Shown: one piece after another, positions 7,268-15,147 of the stretch | Numbering within the stretch: the stretch's first letter is position 1 | Layout: each line of letters opens with the position of its first letter | Source of the DNA: Erysipelotrichaceae bacterium | GTDB lineage: Bacteria > Bacillota_I > Bacilli_A > Erysipelotrichales > Erysipelotrichaceae | Assembly: GCA_017512625.1 (NCBI GenBank) | Contig: JAFWFB010000003.1 | Location: 1 to 18,855 of the forward strand | Direction of reading: 5' to 3' | DNA: 18,855 nt | Notes under the pieces: generated by a model | Seen by the model: only the letters and a program-made list of their open reading frames with translations | What the model was told of the DNA's origin: nothing | Database searches by the model: none | Translations under genes and position numbers: made by a program

Positions 7268-8065
7268 ATGGATAACAGACCGATAGGCATCTTTGATTCA
7301 GGGATCGGTGGATTGACTGTCTTTAAGGAACTGAGAGAATTACTGCCTGAACAAAGCATCATTTACCTGGGTGATACCGCCCGGGTACCATATGGAAGCA
7401 AAAACAGAGAAACCATCATCGGCTATGCTCATGACGATGTTGATTTTTTATGTCGTTTCAATGTTAAGGCCATCGCTGTTGCCTGCAACACCGTCGATTC
7501 CAATGCCACCGACTATCTCTCTTCACTGGGACTGCCGATCTTCCATCTGATCGAACCGACATGCATGCATGCGGTAAAAGTCAGTGAAAATAAAAAGATC
7601 GGTGTCATTGCCACCCCCGCAACCGTCAAGACCGGCAGATATCAGTCGATCATCAAAGAGATCGACAAGGATGTTGAAGTATATGCGGCCGGCTGTGAAA
7701 AACTGACCGGGTATGCGGAAGCAGGACGCTTTGATGCGGATGATCAGGAAGTATATGAATATGTAAATGATTGTCTTAAACCTTTAAAAGAAGCGGGTAT
7801 CGATACCCTGATCCTGGGCTGCACCCACTATCCTTTACTGACCGCTGTCATCAAAAAATGCCTGCCTGAGGTCAAGATCGTCTCTTCCTCCAAGCAGGCA
7901 GCTTATAGTACATATGAAGGCCTTAAGGCCAACGGCTTGCTTCCGGATAATACGGAAGCCCTATACTGGTTTTATACCAGTGGTGACATCCTAACCTTTA
8001 AGGATGTTGCTTCCAAGATCCTGGATAAGGATCTTCTGACTGATATCAGTCACGTTGATCTTTGA
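7268..8065 (+). CDS. murI: Glutamate racemase
   Basis: A 265-residue cofactor-independent racemase making D-glutamate for peptidoglycan. The family's catalytic residues are all visible: D10-S11 in IFDSGIGGLTV, C73 in AVACNTVDSNA and C185 in LGCTHYPLL, along with the GDTARVPYG block (35-43) and the IEPT segment (95-98). It begins 7 nt after murD, with no recognisable Shine-Dalgarno, so expression would depend on coupling to murD or on leaderless initiation (TATAAT lies 6 nt before the ATG). The 3' end overlaps the 3' end of the opposing GT2/propeller gene by 20 bp. The murD-murI pairing makes biochemical sense because MurD uses the product. The glutamate consumed is L-Glu. Confidence 0.96.
   Translation: MDNRPIGIFDSGIGGLTVFKELRELLPEQSIIYLGDTARVPYGSKNRETIIGYAHDDVDFLCRFNVKAIAVACNTVDSNATDYLSSLGLPIFHLIEPTCMHAVKVSENKKIGVIATPATVKTGRYQSIIKEIDKDVEVYAAGCEKLTGYAEAGRFDADDQEVYEYVNDCLKPLKEAGIDTLILGCTHYPLLTAVIKKCLPEVKIVSSSKQAAYSTYEGLKANGLLPDNTEALYWFYTSGDILTFKDVASKILDKDLLTDISHVDL
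8037..8052. repeat. 16-bp perfect palindrome at a convergent gene junction
   Basis: TGACTGATATCAGTCA is a perfect inverted repeat at the 3' end of murI; it spans the stop codon of the opposing GT2/propeller gene. There is no T-tract on either side, so it is not a standard terminator. It could fold as a 6-bp stem with an ATAT loop, or be coincidence. Confidence 0.5.
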
Positions 8066-10283
8066 TCAGCTTGCTTAAATCAAGGGAATAAATATGTCTT
8101 TTACCTGTGTAGACAGAATCAAAGGTAAGAGACTTTTTTTGATGGTCAAAACGCGGATGCAGATCACAGCGTCTTTCATTGCGGTATTCATAAGGACTGA
8201 AGAATTCGCCTAATACCGTGACATCCTTGTTTTCCGTATCGATAAGCATCAGTTTGCTTCGACAGTTGCTATCCGGATAGCTGTCAGTAACGATATATCT
8301 TTCATTATAGACAGTCGGATGACCGTCATCGATCAGCAGACGATGATCAAAGCGTTTCTGATTGCCATCCATATCGATATAGTAATAAGCATCCTTGCCA
8401 TCATTGCCTTTCAGATAACCGAAAAGCAGATCATTATTTACCCAGGCAATATGAGACACCATCTCATTATCAGCCAGTACCTTCAAGGCTCTGGTCCTGA
8501 TATCCATGACAAGCAATCTGGTATGTTTCACATTTGCCTGATCATACCAGCGATGTAAGAAGATGGCCTTATCGTTGTCTGGGGAAACGGTTATGTGATT
8601 TACCTTGTGATAGGCATCCTTCATGGAAGGTTTCTTTTCAAATTCAGCAACTTCTTCCAAAGACAGTATCAGTTTATGGGTATTGTTTACAAGATCGACA
8701 TAGTAGATGCCCTCTTTATCGGAGACCTTATCGATATCCTGATAAGGAATGTTGAAATAGCCATAGTCCGGTCTTAGTTTCGCCAGTCTTCTGAAATCCA
8801 GGGAAAGAGCAAAGCTGCCATCACTGCTTAACGAATAGATCGGGAAGTCGATGATCCTTTCCTGTTTGCTATTGATATCGATGATCTTGGCTTTATAACC
8901 GCCATCAAAGAAGTTGTGGATGATATGCTCATCATCAAGCCAGGACAACATGGCTCCCTGTTGCAGATTATAGGTATTGCTTTCGCTGATCTTTACGCCA
9001 TCCAGGCAGATATCGACCGGTCTGCTCAGATCAAAGCCGTCATGATCCATCTTGTGATAGATTACATGACCATTGCGGATCGCCGGCTTGTCGAAATAAC
9101 CGAAGAAATTGACACCTTCCGGATCGATCTGTTTCAGTTCAACATCCGGATTCAGGATCAGATCCCTGGGGTCTCTGGTTTTATATTTCGCTTTTTCATA
9201 GTAGCGCTCATATAGTTTATTGATCAGCGCATTGCGGGTAAGAAACAGTCTTAAGCGATGCTTGAAACTGCCACCGCTTAGCTTGCGGTCAACCAGCTGC
9301 TGATAAGCAGAACGCGAACTTTCTGCTTTCAATACAGCGATCTTCTGGTTTCTTACTACGTTGTTATCAGTCGTATATTCCTGATACTTTTTGATGATCC
9401 TATCACCATAAGGTAACAGTTTTTCAAACAGTTCATAGGTAAGGGCATATTTGTCAGCCTTGACATCATTTTCACCCTTGACCTGTTCGATCATGTAAAA
9501 GATCGTAAAGGCTGATTCAAAGACCCGGTAATAGAAGATATCATCAGCTTCCGGTGTCTGATCCAGTACGGACTTGAAGACCTTTACGAAAGCATCGATC
9601 TTGTTCGGATTGACATCGGTACGGGTATTTCCGACCCTGTTGATCAGATAATAGGCCAGGGCCTTTTCACAATACATGACCCGTTTGACCCGGCTAAGAG
9701 TATAGAAATATAACAGGTTATCGGTATAGGAGATCTTGTGCGGGAAGACGATATCCTTGACGATCTCTCTTTTATACAGCTTCGCATGCGGGCTTGGTTC
9801 CAGGAAATAGAGGCTTTCAAATTCCCTGCTTCCCTTTTCATAGACCTTGTTTGGGTCGAGCGTGCCAAAGTCCGCATTAAAGGACTTATCGTAGACTACT
9901 TCATCATTATCGCTGTAGACCAGATACTTGGCACCAACGACCAGATCGAGATCGTTTTCCGTCATCTTCTTGTATAAGGTAGAAAGACAGCTTTCATCCA
10001 GATAATCATCCGGATCACAGATCAGGATATATTCACTGTCCGTCTTAGCGATCGCCAGTTCCAGGACACTGCCATAACCGCCGTTTTCCTTGTCGATGAA
10101 AATGACCTTATCCGGGTATTTATCGACATAGCGCAGGATAATCGGTTTCTCATTGGCTGGTGAACCATCATTGACAACATAGATGTTATAATCATCAAAA
10201 TCCTGATTCACTAAGGAGATCAGGCATTTTTCGATATAAGCTTCAACATTGTAGGTTGGTACGATAACGGTGATCTTGCTCAT
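8046..10283 (-). CDS. GT2 glycosyltransferase fused to a C-terminal beta-propeller-like domain
   Basis: A 745-residue protein, over twice the length of the other GT2 proteins here. Residues 1-230 form a GT-A domain: VIVPTYNVEAYI (6-17), VVNDGS (36-41), KENGGYGS (65-72) and DPDD (90-93) as the DXD motif. A linker of mostly helical, charged sequence follows to about 375. Residues 375-745 show repeated strand-turn units of TolB/propeller kind, e.g. LSSDGSFALSLDF (485-497), ITVSPDNDKAIFLHRW (564-579), IAWVNNDLLFGY (612-623), HPTVYNERYIVTDSY (655-669) and HPRFDHQKKSLTFDS (709-723) ending in GKRHIYSLDL. No signal peptide or membrane segment is seen, so it should be cytoplasmic. AGGAG precedes the start; it is the last gene of its operon. 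Histidines at 577, 654 and 709 in the propeller loops recall the oligogalacturonate-lyase family, but that is inference. Function of the second domain is unknown. Confidence 0.85.
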   Translation of the reverse strand: MSKITVIVPTYNVEAYIEKCLISLVNQDFDDYNIYVVNDGSPANEKPIILRYVDKYPDKVIFIDKENGGYGSVLELAIAKTDSEYILICDPDDYLDESCLSTLYKKMTENDLDLVVGAKYLVYSDNDEVVYDKSFNADFGTLDPNKVYEKGSREFESLYFLEPSPHAKLYKREIVKDIVFPHKISYTDNLLYFYTLSRVKRVMYCEKALAYYLINRVGNTRTDVNPNKIDAFVKVFKSVLDQTPEADDIFYYRVFESAFTIFYMIEQVKGENDVKADKYALTYELFEKLLPYGDRIIKKYQEYTTDNNVVRNQKIAVLKAESSRSAYQQLVDRKLSGGSFKHRLRLFLTRNALINKLYERYYEKAKYKTRDPRDLILNPDVELKQIDPEGVNFFGYFDKPAIRNGHVIYHKMDHDGFDLSRPVDICLDGVKISESNTYNLQQGAMLSWLDDEHIIHNFFDGGYKAKIIDINSKQERIIDFPIYSLSSDGSFALSLDFRRLAKLRPDYGYFNIPYQDIDKVSDKEGIYYVDLVNNTHKLILSLEEVAEFEKKPSMKDAYHKVNHITVSPDNDKAIFLHRWYDQANVKHTRLLVMDIRTRALKVLADNEMVSHIAWVNNDLLFGYLKGNDGKDAYYYIDMDGNQKRFDHRLLIDDGHPTVYNERYIVTDSYPDSNCRSKLMLIDTENKDVTVLGEFFSPYEYRNERRCDLHPRFDHQKKSLTFDSVYTGKRHIYSLDLSKLIKDQRD

Positions 10284-10291
10284 ATGAACTC

Positions 10292-11263
10292 CTATCTGTT
10301 TTTATAGCGGTAATAGAATTTACAGAGATTGCGTTTGGTATAGATGATCGAACCTGTATCCTTGCGGATATGGTAACGGTCTCTGGTACCCTTGAAGTTT
10401 GCTTCCAGGAAATCAAAGACATCATCGATGAACTTCTCAGCGAAATAGCCATCCTTCAACCTGATCGCCTTTCTAAGTGATGAGGCGATATTGATGGAGC
10501 AAAGATAATAGAGCTCTTCCTTGAATTCATCAAAGAGACCATTGTCCCTGTAGTATTTGACCACCTCTTCTGCCATGTCCAGGATATGGTAGATCTTTCG
10601 ATCGATCGTTGTGGTGATGTTGTTTGGCCGATCGACGATATAGTCATATAAAGGCTGGTTCAGATAGCGGATCTTTCCGGCATTGGCCAATAGTTTAGGT
10701 GTCGTTCCCAAGTCCTGGTGACGGTAGCCATCAGGGAATTTGATGTTATTGTCCTTAAACAGTGAAGTCCTATAGACCTTGTTCCAGGTAGCGTTGTTGC
10801 ATTTCGCAAGCAGTCTCTTATACGAATGGATATTGATATCCTTGTCTGAAACAACATCCATGGTAGTTACTTCCCTTAGATCTTCTTCCAGATGGTACTG
10901 ATAGAAGTCGAAAAGCAGGATGTCCGGCTGGTGTTCATCGATCTGTTTCATGATCTTTTCGACGAAGTCCGGTTCAACATAATCATCACCATCAACAAAG
11001 GCAATGTAATCGGAATAGGTCTTGTCGATGCCATAGTTGCGGACATCGCTAAGACCGCCATTGACCTTGTGCATCGGGACGATCTTGGTCGGATATCTTG
11101 ATGCATACTCATCGACGATCTTGCCACAGGAATCCGTGGATCCATCATCGATCGCATAGACGATGTAATTGTTTACGGTCTGGTTCACCAGGGAATCCAG
11201 GCACCTTGGAAGATACTCTTCGACGTTATAGATCGCTACATTGATTGTCAGTAAATTGCTCAT
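10292..11263 (-). CDS. Glycosyltransferase family 2
   Basis: A 323-residue GT2 enzyme with a standard GT-A domain: LTINVAIYNVEEYL (5-18), AIDDGSTDS (37-45), KVNGGLSDVRNYG (66-78) and VDGDD (90-94) as the DXD motif. The first motif is INVAIYN instead of the usual IVPVYN seen in its neighbours, a small divergence. The remainder is soluble, rich in aromatic and charged residues, and ends with a basic tail (KFYYRYKNR). GAGG lies 6 nt before the start. Its ATG overlaps the upstream gene's stop by one base (TGATG), and the GT2/propeller gene follows 8 nt later, so these genes are co-translated. Donor and acceptor are unknown. Confidence 0.9.
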   Translation of the reverse strand: MSNLLTINVAIYNVEEYLPRCLDSLVNQTVNNYIVYAIDDGSTDSCGKIVDEYASRYPTKIVPMHKVNGGLSDVRNYGIDKTYSDYIAFVDGDDYVEPDFVEKIMKQIDEHQPDILLFDFYQYHLEEDLREVTTMDVVSDKDINIHSYKRLLAKCNNATWNKVYRTSLFKDNNIKFPDGYRHQDLGTTPKLLANAGKIRYLNQPLYDYIVDRPNNITTTIDRKIYHILDMAEEVVKYYRDNGLFDEFKEELYYLCSINIASSLRKAIRLKDGYFAEKFIDDVFDFLEANFKGTRDRYHIRKDTGSIIYTKRNLCKFYYRYKNR

Positions 11264-12246
11264 CAGTTACCTCGGTGTTCAAGATAAAACTTCCACAGGG
11301 ATAGTGTGGACATCTTATTGGTTTTGATAAAAAGCTGATACTTTTTAGGAAGCATTTGGAAATACTTGTTATTCAGATAGTCAGGGAAGTATTCCCTAAC
11401 GGTCTTAAACGATTCAGCCATCAGTTCCTTGTAATGATCGGTACGCATGAAACGGAAGGCACCATAAAGCAGGAAGTGCTCGATGAAAAGGTATTCCAGC
11501 TCATCCTTGTAGGTATCGTAGATACCAAGTTCTTTAAAACTGTTGACGACACCCTTCATGACGGTAAAAAGATCGTACATTTTAACGTTGTACTTCGAAC
11601 CCATGATGGATGATGAGTCGCTTCTTTGGGTATAGTGCATTCCCGGATGCGGGTAATAGCCGATGCTTTTAGCTTTGGCGATCACCTGCATGATGACCGG
11701 AATATCTTCGTGCCACATGCCAATCGGGAATTCAAGATTCAAAGAATTGAAGAATTCACGGTTAAAGAGTTTGTTATTCGCATTAAGCGGTGATAACATC
11801 ATCGCTTTTTTTATGTCATCACTTACTCCTTCACGAAGGCCCTTCTGAACGAAAGGCTCCCGTTCACCGCTTTCCCAATAGTATTCAAGATCGGAAACGA
11901 CCAGATCGTAGTCATTGGCTTTTGCCAGATCATACATTCCCTTGAAGTAATCCAGTTCAACATAATCATCGCTGTCGCTGAAACCGAGATATTCACCTCT
12001 GGCTTTGCTCATTCCGAAATTGCGGGCAGACGAAAGCCCGCCGTTTTCCTTGATAAAACTTCTGATGATCTCAGGGTATTCTTTTACATAACGGTCGATG
12101 ATCTGTTGACTGTTATCCGGACTGCCATCATTGACTACGATGACTTCATAGTCATCGAGAGTCTGATTGGCCAATGAATAAAGACACTTGTCCAGATATT
12201 TCTCAACATTGTAAACCGGAACGACGATACTGACTTTAATGCCCAT
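11263..12246 (-). CDS. Glycosyltransferase family 2
   Basis: A 327-residue GT2 enzyme. The GT-A motifs are VSIVVPVYNVEKYL (5-18), VVNDGSPDNS (37-46), IKENGGLSSARNFG (65-78) and SDSDDYVE (90-97). The C-terminal part has MWHEDIPV, resembling the HED/ED acceptor-side motif seen in many capsule GT2 enzymes, and ends KFYLEHRGN like its neighbour at 10292. It starts 1 nt after the rmlB stop without a visible Shine-Dalgarno, so it is probably translated by coupling. The strong similarity to the other GT2 proteins of the operon suggests duplication followed by divergence. Specificity is not readable. Confidence 0.9.
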   Translation of the reverse strand: MGIKVSIVVPVYNVEKYLDKCLYSLANQTLDDYEVIVVNDGSPDNSQQIIDRYVKEYPEIIRSFIKENGGLSSARNFGMSKARGEYLGFSDSDDYVELDYFKGMYDLAKANDYDLVVSDLEYYWESGEREPFVQKGLREGVSDDIKKAMMLSPLNANNKLFNREFFNSLNLEFPIGMWHEDIPVIMQVIAKAKSIGYYPHPGMHYTQRSDSSSIMGSKYNVKMYDLFTVMKGVVNSFKELGIYDTYKDELEYLFIEHFLLYGAFRFMRTDHYKELMAESFKTVREYFPDYLNNKYFQMLPKKYQLFIKTNKMSTLSLWKFYLEHRGN

Positions 12247-12247
12247 A

Positions 12248-13267
12248 TTAGCGGTTTCCGTACATCTGCTCGTAATATTTCATATAGTCACCGCTGGTGA
12301 CATTCTCGACCCAGTCTTTGTTATCGAGGTACCACTTGATGGTCTCCTTGATTCCGGTATCGAAGTTATAGACCGGTTTCCAGCCAAGTTCATTGGTGAT
12401 CTTGGTAGGATCCATGGCATATCTTAAGTCATGTCCCTTACGGTCAGTGACATAGGTGATCAGGGATTCAGGTTTGCCCAGTTCCTTGAGCAGCAGTTTG
12501 ACGATCTCGATATTGGCTCTTTCGTTATGACCGCCAACGTTATATACTTCACCATCACGTCCGTTATGGATGATCAGATCGATGGCGCTGCAGTGGTCAT
12601 AGACATGCAGCCAGTCACGGACATTGAGCCCCTTGCCATAGACCGGTAAAGGCTTGTCATGTTCGATATTGTTGATCATCAATGGGATCAGTTTCTCAGG
12701 GAACTGATAAGGACCATAGTTGTTGGAACATCTGCTGATTGTGACATTCAGGTTATGGGTACGGTGATAGGCCTGAACAAGCAGGTCAGCTGCAGCCTTG
12801 GATGCGCTGTACGGACTGGATGTCTTGATCGGGGTATCTTCACGGAAAAGCAGATCAGGACGATCTAACGGCAGGTCGCCATATACTTCATCGGTCGATA
12901 CCTGGTGGAAACGTTTTACGCCATTGTCCTTGGCAGCATCAAGCAATACGGAAGTACCGATGATGTTGGTCGTCAGGAATACTTCAGCACCTTCCAGGGA
13001 ACGGTCAACATGGCTTTCAGCAGCGAAATTGACGACGATGTCGAATTTCTCTTCTGCAAACAGCTTATTGACCAAAGCACGGTCACAGATATCGCCTTTA
13101 ACAAACTTGAAGTGCGGGTGATCCATGACTTGTTCTAGGGTCTTCAGGTTTCCTGCGTAGGTCAGTTTATCCAGACATACTAGATCGTAGTCTGGATATT
13201 TTTCCAGCATATAAAAGATAAAATTACTGCCGATAAATCCGGCACCACCGGTAATAAGTATTTTCAT
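12248..13267 (-). CDS. rmlB: dTDP-glucose 4,6-dehydratase
   Basis: A 339-residue extended SDR enzyme converting dTDP-glucose to dTDP-4-keto-6-deoxyglucose. Motifs are GGAGFIG (7-13), LDKLTYAGN (32-40), the catalytic TDE (T125, D126, E127) in VSTDEVYG, and the Y153xxxK157 pair in SPYSASKAAAD, followed by RCSNNYGPYQFPEKLIPL and GKGLNVRDWLHV, all hallmark blocks for RmlB over other dehydratases. The start has AGGAGT 5 nt upstream. The gene lies 11 nt after rmlA, its metabolic predecessor. Neither RmlC nor RmlD is encoded in this window, so the product more likely goes to the WecE-type aminotransferase at 4715 than to dTDP-rhamnose; RmlCD elsewhere on the chromosome would change that. Confidence 0.96.
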   Translation of the reverse strand: MKILITGGAGFIGSNFIFYMLEKYPDYDLVCLDKLTYAGNLKTLEQVMDHPHFKFVKGDICDRALVNKLFAEEKFDIVVNFAAESHVDRSLEGAEVFLTTNIIGTSVLLDAAKDNGVKRFHQVSTDEVYGDLPLDRPDLLFREDTPIKTSSPYSASKAAADLLVQAYHRTHNLNVTISRCSNNYGPYQFPEKLIPLMINNIEHDKPLPVYGKGLNVRDWLHVYDHCSAIDLIIHNGRDGEVYNVGGHNERANIEIVKLLLKELGKPESLITYVTDRKGHDLRYAMDPTKITNELGWKPVYNFDTGIKETIKWYLDNKDWVENVTSGDYMKYYEQMYGNR

Positions 13268-13278
13268 AATGACTCCTA

Positions 13279-14169
13279 TTATTTGTTGTAAGTTGTATAG
13301 ATAGCACTTTCAGCGACCTTTAAAAGGTGCTTGCCATAAGCGCTGTTTTTGTATTTGTTGGCTGATACCAGAAGGGTCTCCTTGCTGATCCAGTGGTTGT
13401 AATAAGCGATCTCTTCCGGAACGGAGATCTTGATACCCTGGATCTCGTCGACAGCCTTGACATAGTTTGCGGCAGCTGCCAAAGATTCGATGCTTCCGGT
13501 ATCCATGTAGGCGAATCCACGTCCAAAGACGATGCAATCCAGTTCGCCTCTTTCGAGGTAGATCTTGTTCAGGTCGGTGATCTCCAACTCTCCTCTAGCG
13601 CTTGGCTTAAGGCTCTTGGCGAATTCAACGACTCTATTATCATAGAAATACAATCCGACTACCGCATAGTTGCTCTTCGGATTCTTTGGTTTTTCTTCCA
13701 GAGACAGGACCTTGCCATTCTCATCGAATTCAGCGACACCGTATCTTTCCGGATCACGGACATACTGACCGAAAATGGTTGCTCTTCCCTTGTTTTCTCT
13801 GGCCTGTTTTAAGATATCGGAGAAATTGTTTCCATGAAACAGGTTATCTCCCAATACCAGGCAGACGTCATCATCACCAATGAATTCTTCACCCAGGATG
13901 AAGGCCTGTGCCAGTCCGTCAGGGCTTGGCTGAACCTTGTAGGATAATTTGATGCCAAACTTGGAACCATCACCCAGTAATGTTTCGAATCTAGGCAGGT
14001 CAGTAGGGGTACTGATGACCAGGATATCGTTGATTCCCGCAAGCATCAGGGTGCTTAACGGATAATAGATCATCGGCTTGTCATAGATAGGCAGTAACTG
14101 CTTCGATACGACGGTGGTCAATGGATATAATCTGGTTCCACTTCCTCCCGCTAAAATAATTCCCTTCAT
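13279..14169 (-). CDS. rmlA: Glucose-1-phosphate thymidylyltransferase
   Basis: A 296-residue nucleotidyltransferase making dTDP-glucose from glucose-1-phosphate and dTTP. Seen: the N-terminal signature [14 protein letters not shown] (5-18), the [18 protein letters not shown] block (22-39), a VLGDNLFHG segment with the metal-binding aspartate, [20 protein letters not shown], and [11 protein letters not shown]. Length and motifs are typical of RmlA. AAGGAGA precedes the start with suitable spacing. It follows a GT2 gene by 12 nt and precedes rmlB. RmlA is commonly feedback-regulated by the downstream dTDP-sugar. Confidence 0.97.
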   Translation of the reverse strand: MKGIILAGGSGTRLYPLTTVVSKQLLPIYDKPMIYYPLSTLMLAGINDILVISTPTDLPRFETLLGDGSKFGIKLSYKVQPSPDGLAQAFILGEEFIGDDDVCLVLGDNLFHGNNFSDILKQARENKGRATIFGQYVRDPERYGVAEFDENGKVLSLEEKPKNPKSNYAVVGLYFYDNRVVEFAKSLKPSARGELEITDLNKIYLERGELDCIVFGRGFAYMDTGSIESLAAAANYVKAVDEIQGIKISVPEEIAYYNHWISKETLLVSANKYKNSAYGKHLLKVAESAIYTTYNK

Positions 14170-14181
14170 AAATAATTCTCC

Positions 14182-15147
14182 TTATTTGATTATCTTTCTT
14201 AATAACCATCCACAATTATAGTATACGAATTTACCGCAGTGTTTGAAATAGAGGTTCTTGAGTCCTCCCTGCTTCAGGTATTTGTTCTTTCTATAATCAG
14301 GATAGTTATCGTTTAAGTAATTCCAGGCTTCATCCAGGACCTGCTTTTTAAGCGTCTTGTCTGCGATCCTGGAAGCTCTGAGGAAATTGGATCCGAGGAA
14401 GAAACGGATAACGACGTATTCGATCTCTTCCCGGTATTCGTCATAAGCGTCATGTTCACGGTAGAATTGTCTGATGCCTTCAAAGACCTGGATCATGTCG
14501 CTGATATTGTGATTGTAGGTGTGGGTAATGGAACCCGGGTGCTGGATGTAGTTGACCAAAGGTACTTCCACATAGGCGACCTTGTCCATGAATAAGGCCA
14601 GCTTGGTCAGACAGGAAGTGTCTTCATATCTTAATCCCTTAGGGAACACGATACCGGTACTTTTAAACCACTTCGTATCATATAGCTTGTTCCAAAGGGT
14701 GTTATACATTTTGGTGATCAGTTCTTTCTTATCCCTATAACCGGTATCCATGCTTATCCTGGTCGAACCGTCTTCATAGACCCAGGTAAAACCACCGAAA
14801 GCGATCTTCGCCTCTTCTTTCTTTAAAGCGTTGTAAAGCAGTTCAAAAGCATTGCTTATACAGTTATCATCGCTGTCCAGAAAGCCGAAATAAGGTGTTT
14901 CCACTTTGGAGATACCGAAGTTACGGGCATCACTGATACCGCCATTCTCTTTATAGAAATAATGGATATTTATTTCCGGATGCTCTTCGATAAGCTTTTT
15001 GACGACCTTTTCGGTATTGTCTTTCGATCCATCGTTGACCACGATGATATCTACCGGCAAGGTCTGATCGATCAGGGATAAGAGTGTCTTTCTGATATCT
15101 TTTTCGCCGTTATAGACCGGGACAATTACACTGATCTCATTTTTCAT
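14182..15147 (-). CDS. Glycosyltransferase family 2
   Basis: A 321-residue GT2 enzyme. The GT-A domain shows ISVIVPVYNGEKDI (5-18), VVNDGSKDNT (36-45), YKENGGISDARNFG (65-78) and LDSDDN (90-95). The downstream RYEDTSCLTKLALF segment matches the acceptor-side ED motif of capsule GT2 enzymes. The C-terminus ends in a basic, aromatic tail (NCGWLLRKIIK) that could touch the membrane. AGGAG lies before the ATG, and the gene overlaps the wzy-like gene by 11 bp, indicating coupled translation. Its place between the polymerase-like gene and rmlA is typical of a repeat-unit glycosyltransferase. Specificity unknown. Confidence 0.9.
   Translation of the reverse strand: MKNEISVIVPVYNGEKDIRKTLLSLIDQTLPVDIIVVNDGSKDNTEKVVKKLIEEHPEINIHYFYKENGGISDARNFGISKVETPYFGFLDSDDNCISNAFELLYNALKKEEAKIAFGGFTWVYEDGSTRISMDTGYRDKKELITKMYNTLWNKLYDTKWFKSTGIVFPKGLRYEDTSCLTKLALFMDKVAYVEVPLVNYIQHPGSITHTYNHNISDMIQVFEGIRQFYREHDAYDEYREEIEYVVIRFFLGSNFLRASRIADKTLKKQVLDEAWNYLNDNYPDYRKNKYLKQGGLKNLYFKHCGKFVYYNCGWLLRKIIK

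Noticed and set aside
13393..13812. A 139-residue open frame on the plus strand inside rmlA
   Set aside because: It is the antisense of a strongly conserved gene with no ribosome binding site and no recognisable family; a product of codon bias.
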